Shown here: positions 17,320 to 25,933 of the stretch, one piece after another | Layout: every line of letters begins with the position of its first letter | Numbering within the stretch: the first letter of the stretch is position 1 | Assembly: GCA_017431345.1 (NCBI GenBank) | Contig: JAFRLH010000057.1 | Location: 1-64,000 of the forward strand | Direction of reading: 5' to 3' | Origin: Lachnospiraceae bacterium | GTDB lineage: Bacteria > Bacillota > Clostridia > Lachnospirales > Lachnospiraceae | DNA: 64,000 bases | Notes under the pieces: generated by a model | Told to the model about the DNA's origin: nothing | What the model saw: only the letters and a program-made list of their open reading frames with translations | Database searches by the model: none | Made by a program: the position numbers and the translations under genes

Positions 17320-17447
17320 TGCTCTGATTTTGTGCGAGGAGAGAAGGAAAGTTTGCTTCCTGCTCTGATATTGTGTGCGAGGAGAGAAGGAAAGTTTGCT
17401 TCCTGCTCTGATATTGTGTGCAGGGAGAGAAGGAAAGTTTGCTGTTT
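17320..17447. repeat. three tandem repeats of about 43 bp between elements A and B
   Basis: TGCTCTGAT begins units at 17320, 17361 and 17404, each containing GAGAGAAGGAAAGTTTGCT. Units 2 and 3 are nearly identical. 43 is not a multiple of three, so the array is not coding. Confidence 0.8.
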
Positions 17448-17457
17448 GTTCTGTTCT

Positions 17458-17710
17458 CGTGCATAGAATGAGGATATTCTTGTTTTATGGTCTAAAGCCG
17501 TGCACATATAGATACTTTTCAAAAAATTAGGTTCCAACGCACGTGCATAACTAGTGAGATTTTCTTCTTTTAGGATCCTTTTTTCTGTTAAATATGCTGT
17601 TTTTTGCTCTCAAAACAGTAGAAGCAGGACCATAAAAAGCTTGAAGTCGCTTGTCTATGCACGCAATTAGACCATAAATCTCAAAATGCTGTAATTCATG
17701 CACAGACTGG
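17458..17710 (+). repeat. 253-bp palindromic dispersed element, copy B
   Basis: Same length and motif order as copy A: TTTATGGTCTAAAGCCGTGC, CACGTGCAT, TTTTAGGATCCTTTTTTCTG, GGACCATAAA, ATGCACGCAATTAGACCATA and TTCATGCACAGACTGG. The right-hand 70 bases are almost identical to copy A, whereas the left-hand 120 bases have diverged. Confidence 0.75.
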
Positions 17711-17734
17711 AGCAAAAGAACACTGACAGACTCA

Positions 17735-17839
17735 AATCATGAGCTGGCTGCATTAACTTATAAGCTGGCTGAAGCAAATCATGAGCTGGCTGGAGCAACT
17801 TATCAGCTGGCTGGAGCAAATCATGAGTTGGCTGAAGCA
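17735..17839 (+). repeat. five 21-bp tandem repeats, heptad-phased
   Basis: Alternating units AATCATGAGCTGGCTGGAGC and ACTTATCAGCTGGCTGGAGC (first 20 of 21 bases each). In one plus-strand frame they spell NHELAxA and TYxLAxA heptads with Leu at a fixed place, like a coiled coil, and a sixth diverged unit follows. No start codon or ribosome site goes with that frame. The array lies just downstream of the deoD stop. Confidence 0.75.
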
Positions 17840-17896
17840 AACAAGCACCTGCTCCAGCACATAGACAGCAGGCAATTGTCAGCGGGAAGGATTGCT

Positions 17897-18628
17897 TCAG
17901 AAATCACATTTTACCGCCGTCTTCAGCGAAATCTCCATCATGTCATGGAAGCTGTTCTGTCTGTCTTCAGCAGAGAGGGCTTCGCCTGTAAAGATATGAT
18001 CGGAGATGCTGAGAATGGACAGCGCTTTTTTGTGGTTTGCCATGGCTTCCAGATACAGTCCCGCGGTCTCCATCTCGACGGCCAGCAGTCCCATGGCTTT
18101 CGCTTTTACATTGACGCTGGTGTCGGGATGATAGAAGAAATCAGAGGTATAGACACTGCCGGCTACGGTGTGGACGCCGAGTTCCTTCGCTGCTTCGACA
18201 GCGGCAGCGAACATTCCATAGTCTGCTGTAGGAGCCGGGTATCCGGGAAGATCATAAGAAATAAGCTGGCCGGAATTCGTGGAAGCGGACATGGCGATCA
18301 GGACATCGCGGAGATGGACGTCATCCTGAAGGCCGCCGGCGGAACCGACCCGGATGATGGCTTCTACGCCGAAAAAGGTGTAGAGCTCATGGGCGTAGAG
18401 GACCATGGAAGGGACACCCATGCCGGAGCCCATCACGGAGACTTCTTTGCCTTCGTAGGTTCCGGTGTAACCGAGCATGTTGCGGGTGTCATTGAAAAGC
18501 ACCGGATTCTCGAGATAGTGATCCGCGATGTATTTGGCGCGGAGAGGATCACCGGGCATGAGGACGCATTTTGCGATGTGGGTTCCTTCTTTAAGGACGA
18601 TGCAGGCTGAGGGTGATGAAGTCATCAT
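17897..18628 (-). CDS. deoD: purine-nucleoside phosphorylase, DeoD type
   Basis: A 243-residue enzyme of the hexameric DeoD family, which splits purine nucleosides with phosphate to base plus (deoxy)ribose-1-phosphate. Seen: CVLMPGDPLRAKYIADHYL (phosphate-binding Gly/Arg region), MGSGMGVPSMVLYAHEL, IIRVGSAGG, the VEMETAGLY substrate-binding strand and SISDHIFTGE with the catalytic Asp. GGAGGAAATATAC precedes tandem ATG codons; the first is used. It follows mtnA on the same strand after 61 bases, in which a TATAAT-like -10 (18649-18654) may give it its own promoter. Confidence 0.93.
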   Translation of the reverse strand: MMTSSPSACIVLKEGTHIAKCVLMPGDPLRAKYIADHYLENPVLFNDTRNMLGYTGTYEGKEVSVMGSGMGVPSMVLYAHELYTFFGVEAIIRVGSAGGLQDDVHLRDVLIAMSASTNSGQLISYDLPGYPAPTADYGMFAAAVEAAKELGVHTVAGSVYTSDFFYHPDTSVNVKAKAMGLLAVEMETAGLYLEAMANHKKALSILSISDHIFTGEALSAEDRQNSFHDMMEISLKTAVKCDF

Positions 18629-18689
18629 GTATATTTCCTCCTGAATTGATTATAGTATGCGGTTATGTGTCTGGATAATCTGTCATCCT

Positions 18690-19763
18690 CTATTTATCTT
18701 TCATTATCTTCTTCAGATTCTCTTCAAACGGCGGGTACACGATCCCCGCGTCAGTCACGATCGCCGTCAGCAGGCTGTGATCCGTCACGTCAAAGGAAGG
18801 GTTGAAGCACTTCACGCTCTTCGGCGCCATCGGCTTCTCGTACCACATCTCTTTGATCTCATCCGGATCGCGTTCCTCGATCTTTATATCCGCCCCGGTC
18901 GGGCAGTTCATATCGATTGTTGAACGCGGGCCGAGCGTATAGAACGGAATCCCGTAATGTTTTGCCAGAATGGCGACGCCCGATGTACCGATCTTGTTCG
19001 CAAAATCGCCGTTCGCAGCGATGCGGTCGCAGCCTACGAAACAGGCCTGCACCCAGCCGTTCTTCATGACCATGGAAGCCATGTTGTCGCAGATCAGCGT
19101 GACGTCGATTCCGGCTTTGTCCAGCTCATAAGATGTCAAACGCGCGCCCTGCAGCAGCGGTCTGGTCTCGTCGGCGAAAGCTTTAAACTCGATGCCGCGT
19201 TCTTTCCCGAGCAGCAGCGGGCCGATCGCCGTTCCGTATTTGCTGGTCGCCAGCGGGCCGGCGTTGCAGTGCGTAAGCACGCCGTCGCCGGGCTTGATCA
19301 GAGACAGACCGTATTCGGAAATGCGGCAGCACATTTCTATATCTTCAGTATGGATCGCAATCGCTTCTTTTCTGAGGATACTGACCAGGTCAGCAGGATC
19401 GCAGGAAGCATTTTCTTCTGCTTTTGCGAGCATCCTTTTCACCGCCCAGCTTAAGTTCACGGCCGTCGGGCGGGAAGAGATGAGATAATCGCCGTCCTTT
19501 TTCATCTCTGACAGAAGAGATGCGGTATCAGCTGCGTTTTTATGAAGCGCGAGCACATACATGGCGTAAGCCGCACAGATGCCGATGGCAGGAGCCCCGC
19601 GAACAGCCAGCCGCTTGATCGCGTCGTAAAAATCCTCCGCCCTGGTAAGCGTCAGGTACAGTTCTTCATTGGGAAGTTTTGTCTGATCGATAATGATGCA
19701 CGCTCTTTCATCCTCTGACAGATGCACGCTGCCATTCATCAGATCCTCTTTCGTTACTTCCAT
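18690..19763 (-). CDS. mtnA: methylthioribose-1-phosphate isomerase-like (aIF2B-related)
   Basis: A 357-residue member of the MtnA/aIF2B family. MtnA converts 5-methylthioribose-1-phosphate to methylthioribulose-1-phosphate. Seen: [38 protein letters not shown] with the catalytic Cys, and [18 protein letters not shown] with the catalytic Asp. The start used has AAGGTG upstream; in-frame ATGs 42 and 60 bases earlier are possible but lack a better ribosome site. Upstream of deoD on the same strand, suggesting methylthioadenosine or 5-deoxynucleoside salvage, with DeoD perhaps supplying the sugar phosphate. A ribose-1-phosphate or 5-deoxyribose-1-phosphate substrate is a fair alternative. Confidence 0.85.
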   Translation of the reverse strand: MEVTKEDLMNGSVHLSEDERACIIIDQTKLPNEELYLTLTRAEDFYDAIKRLAVRGAPAIGICAAYAMYVLALHKNAADTASLLSEMKKDGDYLISSRPTAVNLSWAVKRMLAKAEENASCDPADLVSILRKEAIAIHTEDIEMCCRISEYGLSLIKPGDGVLTHCNAGPLATSKYGTAIGPLLLGKERGIEFKAFADETRPLLQGARLTSYELDKAGIDVTLICDNMASMVMKNGWVQACFVGCDRIAANGDFANKIGTSGVAILAKHYGIPFYTLGPRSTIDMNCPTGADIKIEERDPDEIKEMWYEKPMAPKSVKCFNPSFDVTDHSLLTAIVTDAGIVYPPFEENLKKIMKDK

Positions 19764-19959
19764 TAAATACACCTTCGTTTCTATCGTGAGATCACAGAAA
19801 TGCATTATAGTTCTTCCCGGCATTTCATCTGTTGTATGGTAATCACTGCTTCCGGGAAAACAATCCTGCAGTTCCCGGATAAAGAATATTCTTCAGCAAT
19901 AACAAATTATAGCACAATACAGCATAAAAAGATATAAAACCTCTCCGGGAAAAGAAATA

Positions 19960-19988
19960 TTGCAGAAATCGGCTTCTTGCGGTATGAT
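19960..19988 (+). promoter_or_regulatory. promoter of fba
   Basis: TTGCAG and TATGAT with 17 bases between, about 85 bases before the start codon. Confidence 0.6.
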
Positions 19989-20074
19989 ATTTCTGTATAG
20001 TCATAGACTGCCCGGTTCTGGGCTGATCCGTGACACAGTCTTGATACTGTATTAAATAATCAGGAGGATTCATT

Positions 20075-21013
20075 ATGGCACTTGTAACATCAACCGAAAT
20101 GTTTAAGAAAGCTTATGACGGCGGCTACGCCATCGGCGCATTCAACGTAAACAACATGGAGATCGTACAGGGTATCACAGAGGCAGCCGCAGAGCTTCAG
20201 GCTCCGCTGATCCTGCAGGCATCCGCCGGCGCAAGAAAGTATGCGAACTCCATTTATCTTGTAAAGCTCGTTGAGGCTGCAGCAGAACTGCATCCCGAGA
20301 TCCCGATCGTTCTTCATCTGGACCACGGCGCAGATTTCGAAGTCTGCAAATCCTGCGTAGACGACGGCTTCACTTCCGTTATGATCGACTATTCCGGCCA
20401 TTCCTTCGAAGAGAATATCGAAGAGTCCCGCAAGGTCGCTGAGTATGCGCATGAGCACGGCGTTGTTGTCGAGGCTGAGCTCGGCACCCTGTCAGGCGTA
20501 GAGGATGATGTAAATGTTGCTGACGACAAGGCACAGTACACCGATCCCGACCAGGTCGAAGAGTTCGTAAAGAGAACCGGCGTTGACTCCCTGGCGATCG
20601 CGATCGGCACCAGCCACGGCGCTTACAAGTTCAAACCCGGCCAGAATCCGAAGCTTCGTCTGGACATCCTGGAAGAGGTCTCCAGAAGACTGCCCGGTTT
20701 CCCGATCGTTCTGCACGGATCTTCTTCCGTTCCGCAGGAATATGTCAAGATCATCAACGAGAACGGCGGCAAGCTGAAGGATGCGATCGGTATCCCCGAA
20801 GAGCAGCTTCGCCTGGCAGCCAGAGGTGCTGTCTGCAAGATCAACATCGACTCCGACCTTCGTCTGGGCATGACCGCAGGTATCCGTCAGCACTTTGCTG
20901 AGCATCCGGATCACTTCGACCCCAGACAGTACCTTGGACCCGGCAGAGCAAACATCAAAGCGATCGTTGCTCATAAGCTGGTGAACGTACTCGGCTGCGA
21001 TCACAAGATCTGA
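20075..21013 (+). CDS. fba: class II fructose-1,6-bisphosphate aldolase
   Basis: A 312-residue Zn-dependent aldolase that splits fructose-1,6-bisphosphate to dihydroxyacetone phosphate and glyceraldehyde-3-phosphate in glycolysis. Seen: AIGAFNVNNMEI, HLDHGAD with the catalytic Asp and first Zn His, VVVEAELGTLSG, IGTSHGAYKF and VLHGSSSVP with the remaining Zn His residues, and KINIDSDLR for phosphate binding. Strong GGAGG site, very codon-optimised sequence, single gene with own promoter and terminator, as expected of a highly expressed glycolytic enzyme. Confidence 0.96.
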   Translation: MALVTSTEMFKKAYDGGYAIGAFNVNNMEIVQGITEAAAELQAPLILQASAGARKYANSIYLVKLVEAAAELHPEIPIVLHLDHGADFEVCKSCVDDGFTSVMIDYSGHSFEENIEESRKVAEYAHEHGVVVEAELGTLSGVEDDVNVADDKAQYTDPDQVEEFVKRTGVDSLAIAIGTSHGAYKFKPGQNPKLRLDILEEVSRRLPGFPIVLHGSSSVPQEYVKIINENGGKLKDAIGIPEEQLRLAARGAVCKINIDSDLRLGMTAGIRQHFAEHPDHFDPRQYLGPGRANIKAIVAHKLVNVLGCDHKI

Positions 21014-21053
21014 AGCTGAAGAGGCATTCCTGCCTTTTACTGATGGAAAGAGG

Positions 21054-21082
21054 ACGGGCCCGGATCTCCGGGCTCGTTTTTT
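21054..21082 (+). terminator. terminator of fba
   Basis: GGGCCCGG pairs with CCGGGCTC around ATCT, followed by six T. Confidence 0.82.
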
Positions 21083-21103
21083 ACCTCCGGCCAGACAATG
21101 CTC

Positions 21104-21133
21104 TTGATGAAAATGTGCCGGCTGTGGTATTCT
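21104..21133 (+). promoter_or_regulatory. possible promoter of the zinc-ribbon membrane protein
   Basis: TTGATG and TATTCT, 18 bases apart. Confidence 0.4.
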
Positions 21134-21170
21134 GAACAGAAGAGAATCTGTGCAAGGAGATGATTTTTTG

Positions 21171-21674
21171 ATGATCTGCAAAAGGTGCGGCGCCGAGATT
21201 CCGGACTGGTTCATCATCTGCGGGATCTGCGGAACGCCGGTCTATGATAAATTCAGAAGAAAACAGAGTGTGGAAGAAAACGATGCCCCGCGGATGCTGC
21301 CGCCGGGACGGGAACCCGGAAACGATATCAATGCACAGAGGATCCCGTACGGACCGGCAGGCGGAGGAAGCGGCCCGGTGATCTCGCAGGCAGGCGCAGG
21401 CTACTGCAAGCTTTCGCTGATCCTCGGGATCCTGTCACTCTTTCTGATCTGGATGCCTTTTCTGCCGATCCCGGTCTCCCTCATGGCGATCGCATTCGGG
21501 ATCATCGGATACCGCAGGAGTATCCATTTCAGAGGGAGAGCTGTCGCGGGGATCGCTGTCGGTTCGGCAGCGCTGCTCCTGGGCGTTACCATAAGCGTCT
21601 GCATTGCGATGCTGATGCCGTATGCGGACGATCTGAACAAGATGATGGAAACGTATTTCCAGAGACTGCAATGA
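21171..21674 (+). CDS. zinc-ribbon membrane protein (DUF4190-like)
   Basis: A 167-residue protein. An N-terminal zinc ribbon (MICKRCGAEI ... IICGICGTPVYD) is followed by a Pro/Gly-rich linker and two hydrophobic segments (LILGILSLFLIWMPF and AVAGIAVGSAALLLGVTIS), the layout of DUF4190-type small membrane proteins. Function unknown. AAGGAG lies 11 bases before the ATG; a TTG immediately before that ATG would be better spaced and may be the real start. Single gene. Confidence 0.6.
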   Translation: MICKRCGAEIPDWFIICGICGTPVYDKFRRKQSVEENDAPRMLPPGREPGNDINAQRIPYGPAGGGSGPVISQAGAGYCKLSLILGILSLFLIWMPFLPIPVSLMAIAFGIIGYRRSIHFRGRAVAGIAVGSAALLLGVTISVCIAMLMPYADDLNKMMETYFQRLQ

Positions 21675-21731
21675 GACGGTGCGGGACAGGCTCCTTTCAT
21701 CCCCCGGTCTCGCCGGATAAGTGAAGAAGAT

Positions 21732-21764
21732 AAGGTAAGGCGGTTTTTTACCTTACCTTTTTTC
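21732..21764 (+). terminator. terminator after the zinc-ribbon gene
   Basis: AAGGTAAGG pairs with CCTTACCTT, followed by a T-rich run. Confidence 0.75.
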
Positions 21765-21793
21765 TTGCATAGAAGAGGTTTTCGGGATATTAT
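21765..21793 (+). promoter_or_regulatory. promoter of the methyltransferase gene
   Basis: TTGCAT and TATTAT with a 17-base spacer, 27 bases before the start codon. Confidence 0.55.
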
Positions 21794-21819
21794 AAAGTTT
21801 ATCGGTTAAGGAGGCAGAA

Positions 21820-22581
21820 ATGAAATCGTATTCCGGATTCGCAGAATATTATGATCTGTTCATGGAGGATATTCCGTACGAAAAATGGTGCGCGCGCATC
21901 ACCGGGATCCTTCGTGCGCACGGCATAAAGGATGGGCTGATCCTGGATCTGGGCTGCGGCACCGGCAACATGACGGAGATCCTGTCTGACGCCGGCTACG
22001 ACATGATCGGTGTGGATGCTTCGGAAGACATGCTTGCGGAAGCCATGGAGAAACGCGGAGAGCGGAATATCCTTTATCTTCATCAGGATATGCGCGGATT
22101 TGAGCTTTACGGGACCGTGCGGGCAGTCATCTGCATCTTTGATTCGATCAACTATATCACGGAGAAGGAAGATCTCGTGCAGGTCTTCCGGCTCGTGAAC
22201 AATTATCTGGATCCGGACGGGCTGTTTATTTTCGATTTCAATACCCCAGCGGAATATGCCCGGGAGGAACGGATCTCCTATACAGATGAATGCGACGGCG
22301 TTTATCTGATCGGCAGAAATGATTATGAGGAAGAGAGCGGGATCAATGAACATACCGTGACGTTCTTTGTGCCGGAAGATGACGCGGGGGAAACGTACAG
22401 TAAATTTGAAGAAACGCACGTGCAGAGAGCGTATAGCATTGCGGAGATGAAAGCGGCGCTGGAAGAGGCCGGGATGAAGTTTGTTTCCGTGGAGGATGAG
22501 CAGGGAAGTGCGGCGGATGAAAGTACCCGCAGGTGCCTGATGATGGCGAAAGAGTGCGGGAAGGCAGAGGATTGCCGATAA
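21820..22581 (+). CDS. class I SAM-dependent methyltransferase
   Basis: A 253-residue protein. SAM-binding motif I is LILDLGCGTGNM (residues 46-57), followed by DMIGVDASEDML (motif II) and RAVICIFDSINYI (motif IV region). The opening YSGFAEYYDLFMEDIPYEKW is typical of a widespread Firmicute small-molecule methyltransferase family related to YqeM. Substrate unknown. AAGGAGG ribosome site. Next genes (hslO) run the same way but a REP-like repeat separates them. Confidence 0.8.
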   Translation: MKSYSGFAEYYDLFMEDIPYEKWCARITGILRAHGIKDGLILDLGCGTGNMTEILSDAGYDMIGVDASEDMLAEAMEKRGERNILYLHQDMRGFELYGTVRAVICIFDSINYITEKEDLVQVFRLVNNYLDPDGLFIFDFNTPAEYAREERISYTDECDGVYLIGRNDYEEESGINEHTVTFFVPEDDAGETYSKFEETHVQRAYSIAEMKAALEEAGMKFVSVEDEQGSAADESTRRCLMMAKECGKAEDCR

Positions 22582-22610
22582 GAATTCAGTAAAACCGAAG
22601 ACTATACGGC

Positions 22611-22646
22611 GAGGATCCTTCGTCGCTTCGCGCCTCCGGATGACAG
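22611..22646. repeat. REP-like element, copy 2
   Basis: GGATCCTTCGTCGCTTCGCG followed by CCTCCGGATGACAG. Related to copies at 6729, 46151-46226 and 60943. Confidence 0.7.
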
Positions 22647-22672
22647 ACAGGAATTAATATATAAGGAGTACC

Positions 22673-23554
22673 ATGAACGATTATCTTATAAGAGCAGTGG
22701 CGGAAGGCGGTAAGATCAGAGCCTTCGCCGCCACCACAAAAGCAACCGTTGAAGAAGCGAGAGCCCGGCACAACACCAGCCCGGTCATCACCGCCGCCCT
22801 CGGCAGGCTCCTGACCGGCGCGGTCATGATGGGCAGCATGATGAAAAGTGCGGATGACAGGCTCACGCTGAAAATAAACGGCGACGGCCCGGTGCATGCC
22901 ATCACGGCAGTTGCCGACAGTCTCGGCAATGTTAAAGGCTTCGCCGATGAGCCGCAGGTCATCTTGCACGCAAATGAAAAAGGGAAGCTGGATGTTGCCG
23001 GAGCGGTCGGAGTCGGCGTTCTTACCGTCATTAAGGATATGGGCCTGAAGGAGCCGTACGAAGGCACTTCCATGCTCGTGACCAGCGAGATCGCCGAAGA
23101 TCTTACGTATTATTTTGCGACCTCCGAACAGACGCCTTCCGCTGTCGGCCTGGGCGTTCTCATGAACAAGGAAAATACCGTCAGGCAGGCCGGCGGATTT
23201 ATCATCCAGCTGATGCCGGGCGTGGATGACGCCACGATCACCGCACTTGAAAAGCGGATCGGGGAAATTTCTTCCGTTACGGATATGCTGGAGCAGGGAC
23301 TTGACCCGGAAGGGATCCTGAAGTACATTCTCGGGGAGGAGACGCTGGAGATCCTGGATAAGAAGCCGGTCCGTTTCAACTGCAGCTGCAACCGGGAGCG
23401 GATCAAAGGCGCGATCGCAAGCCTTGGCGAGAAAGACCTGCGCGATCTGATCGAGGGCGACACGCCGGTGACAGCCCACTGCGATTACTGCAATACGGAT
23501 TATACATATTCAGTGGACGAGATCAAAAGAATCCTTGAAAGAGGAAAAAGCTGA
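22673..23554 (+). CDS. hslO: Hsp33 redox-regulated chaperone
   Basis: A 293-residue cytoplasmic holdase of normal length that is switched on by oxidation. The C-terminal zinc centre is complete: CSCNRERI (CxC) and CDYCNTDYTY (CxxC), the four cysteines that bind Zn in the reduced, inactive form. N-terminal domain signature: ARHNTSPVITAALGRLLTGA. AAGGAG site just before the ATG. Followed after 59 bases by an aminotransferase on the same strand. Confidence 0.95.
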   Translation: MNDYLIRAVAEGGKIRAFAATTKATVEEARARHNTSPVITAALGRLLTGAVMMGSMMKSADDRLTLKINGDGPVHAITAVADSLGNVKGFADEPQVILHANEKGKLDVAGAVGVGVLTVIKDMGLKEPYEGTSMLVTSEIAEDLTYYFATSEQTPSAVGLGVLMNKENTVRQAGGFIIQLMPGVDDATITALEKRIGEISSVTDMLEQGLDPEGILKYILGEETLEILDKKPVRFNCSCNRERIKGAIASLGEKDLRDLIEGDTPVTAHCDYCNTDYTYSVDEIKRILERGKS

Positions 23555-23613
23555 TACAGGCAAGCTCATATAAAAACGCAATGACATCACATGTGTCAGG
23601 AAAGAGGTAAACC

Positions 23614-24801
23614 ATGATAGCCGAAAAAATGAAAGCGCTTGTAGCCAACAACTCTGCTGTAAGGGCGATGTTCGAAGAAGGAGCAAAGCTCAAAGCGATC
23701 TACGGAGAAGAGAACGTGTTCGATTTCAGTCTCGGGAACCCGAATGTCGCACCGCCGGAGACGGTCAAGGAAGCGATCTATGATATTCTCGAGAACGAGG
23801 AACCCACTCGTGTCCATGGCTACATGAGCAATGCAGGCTTTGAGACGACCAGATATGCAGTCGCTGGATCGCTGAACAAAAGATTCAATACTTCCTATAC
23901 CGAGCATAATATCATTATGTCTGTCGGCGCCGGAAGCGCGCTCAACGTGATTCTCAAGACCATCCTGAATCCGGGCGAAGAAGTGATCACGTTCGCGCCT
24001 TATTTCCTGGAGTACGGCGGATATGTCCGCAATTATGACGGACAGCTCACCGTGGTGCCGGCGGATACAGAGACCTTCCAGCCGAATCTGGATGCTTTTG
24101 CAGAGCTGCTTTCCGAGAACACCAGGGCTGTCATCATCAATACGCCGCACAATCCTACCGGCGTGATCTATTCCGACGAGACACTGAGCCGCCTTACCCG
24201 CATCATGCGCAAGCAGGAGGAGAAGAACGGTTCGCCGATCTTCCTCATTTCCGATGAGCCTTACAGAGCGCTGGCTTATGACGGTGCTGTCGTGCCGTGG
24301 GTGCCGGATTATTACAAGAACACATTTGTGGCCTATTCGTTCAGCAAGGCGCTGTCCCTGCCCGGAGAGAGAATCGGCTATATCGTGATCCCGAACCAGG
24401 TGGAGGATCATGAAAATGTGATCGCGGCGGCCACCATTGCCACCAGAGTCATGGGCATGGTCAATGCACCTTCCCTCATGCAGCTCGTTATCGAGCGCTG
24501 CATCGATGAGAAATGTGACGTGGCCTATTATGAGAACAACCGCAATCAGCTTTACAACGGCCTTACCGGATTCGGGTTTGAATGCGTGAAGCCCGAAGGC
24601 GCATTCTATCTGTGGATGAAATCCCCGATTCCGGATGAGAAGGAATTCGTGGAAGCAGCAAAGGAATTCAATATCCTGATGGTGCCCGGCTCCTCCTTCG
24701 CCTGCCCCGGCTATGTGAGACTGGCGTACTGCGTATCCTTTGAGACGATCATGGCTTCCATGGAGGCGTTCGGAAAGCTTGCAGAAAAATATAATCTGTA
24801 A
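23614..24801 (+). CDS. PLP-dependent class I/II aminotransferase
   Basis: A 395-residue fold-type I aminotransferase. The PLP lysine is in SFSKALSLPGERIGY, the cofactor-binding Asn in INTPHNPTG and the Asp/Tyr pair in SDEPYRAL. FDFSLGNPNVAPPE near residue 34 and the C-terminal GAFYLWMKSP are typical of the aspartate/aromatic aminotransferase branch. Substrate cannot be fixed from sequence. AAGAGGTAAACC ribosome region. The next gene, a DMT exporter, starts 50 bases downstream, so the pair may act together. Confidence 0.85.
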   Translation: MIAEKMKALVANNSAVRAMFEEGAKLKAIYGEENVFDFSLGNPNVAPPETVKEAIYDILENEEPTRVHGYMSNAGFETTRYAVAGSLNKRFNTSYTEHNIIMSVGAGSALNVILKTILNPGEEVITFAPYFLEYGGYVRNYDGQLTVVPADTETFQPNLDAFAELLSENTRAVIINTPHNPTGVIYSDETLSRLTRIMRKQEEKNGSPIFLISDEPYRALAYDGAVVPWVPDYYKNTFVAYSFSKALSLPGERIGYIVIPNQVEDHENVIAAATIATRVMGMVNAPSLMQLVIERCIDEKCDVAYYENNRNQLYNGLTGFGFECVKPEGAFYLWMKSPIPDEKEFVEAAKEFNILMVPGSSFACPGYVRLAYCVSFETIMASMEAFGKLAEKYNL

Positions 24802-24851
24802 AGTACCCTGATGAAGATCCTTCCGTGCGGGGAAAGGAGCCGTCAAATCTT

Positions 24852-25754
24852 ATGAAAACCAGCAAAACAGCTGCGGCGTATATCGCCCTGGTTCTTAGCT
24901 GTGTTCTTTGGGGAACCGTTTATATTGCCAACAGATATGCACTTACTGCGGTCACGCCGGCGGAGCTTGCTTTTATCCGGTTCTTTGTGAGTGCTGCGGT
25001 ATTGTTCCCGGCTCTGAAGATCCGGAAAGAACCGGTCGGGTTCCGGAAAGAGGATACGAAATATTTCGTGCGGATCGCGGTGCTGGGGTATTTTCTCTCG
25101 ATCGAGCTGATCATGATGTCAACGAAATACGCCGGCGCCTCGCTGTCGTCCCTCATCAACTCCATGAGCCCGATCCTGATCACGGTCTTTGCGGTGCTGA
25201 TCCTGAAGGAAAAAATGACGGCGGCGAAGATCCTCTGCCTGATTGTATCGCTGACGGGTGTTGTGATCGTATCGGGAGGCGTTCATGACGGCGGAACGGC
25301 TTTTGGCGTGATCCTGTGTCTGTGTTCCATTCTGACATGGTCGCTTGCAGCCATTACGACCAGAAGGATCGCTGCGAGATATGATGCGATCCATATCACC
25401 ACAACGGGCATTCTGCTGAGTCTGCTCCTGCATATCCCGGTCGCGGGAGTGTCCATGATCCGGAACGGCATTCCATCGCTTACGCCGCTGATCGTGTTCT
25501 GCCTTCTGTATTCGGGTTCTGTGGGAACGGCGCTGCCGCATTTTCTGTGGAATTACGGACTGGAACATCTGCCTGCGAGTACATGCACGATGTTCTATCC
25601 TCTCATGCCGCTGACGTCTGCGCTGCTTGGCGCGCCGCTTCTGGGCGAAAAGCTTGGCGCGGGATTCTATATCGGCGGGGCTATGATTACCTCCGCGCTT
25701 ATCATCAGCGGGATCGCGGAGGCGCATGAACACGCGCATCACCCGCATCACTGA
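24852..25754 (+). CDS. EamA/DMT-superfamily transporter
   Basis: A 300-residue protein with ten membrane segments in two repeated EamA halves; VLSCVLWGTVYIANRYAL opens the first and LCSILTWSLAAITTRRIA the second. Such proteins mostly export amino acids or other metabolites. The start shown has AAAGGAGC 12 bases upstream; a GTG nine codons earlier is less likely because it begins inside the ribosome-site region. C-terminal tail is His-rich (HEHAHHPHH), unusual for the family and possibly metal-binding. Confidence 0.85.
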   Translation: MKTSKTAAAYIALVLSCVLWGTVYIANRYALTAVTPAELAFIRFFVSAAVLFPALKIRKEPVGFRKEDTKYFVRIAVLGYFLSIELIMMSTKYAGASLSSLINSMSPILITVFAVLILKEKMTAAKILCLIVSLTGVVIVSGGVHDGGTAFGVILCLCSILTWSLAAITTRRIAARYDAIHITTTGILLSLLLHIPVAGVSMIRNGIPSLTPLIVFCLLYSGSVGTALPHFLWNYGLEHLPASTCTMFYPLMPLTSALLGAPLLGEKLGAGFYIGGAMITSALIISGIAEAHEHAHHPHH

Positions 25755-25762
25755 CAAAAAAA

Positions 25763-25806
25763 CGTGTCCGGACAGTTTAATATGCCTGTCCGGGCATTTT
25801 TTTTTA
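25763..25806 (+). terminator. terminator of the DMT transporter
   Basis: GTCCGGACAG pairs with CTGTCCGGGC, followed by nine T. Confidence 0.85.
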
Positions 25807-25933
25807 CAAATCTGTATTTCAGGTCTTGCAAAACCAGGGGTTCTGGTGATAAGCTTTATCGGTTCATAATCATAGTTGAAGAAACAGAAAATACTTATTT
25901 TTAAGTGAAATACGGAAAGGTTTTATAGTTGTT

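Noticed and set aside
17320..17839. CRISPR array
   Set aside because: The 43-bp and 21-bp units are directly adjacent tandem repeats with no unique spacers, and no cas genes lie in the window.
17828..18610. A 260-codon plus-strand reading frame across deoD
   Set aside because: It is antisense to the clearly conserved deoD gene, has no ribosome site and resembles no protein; only its first codons continue the 21-bp array.
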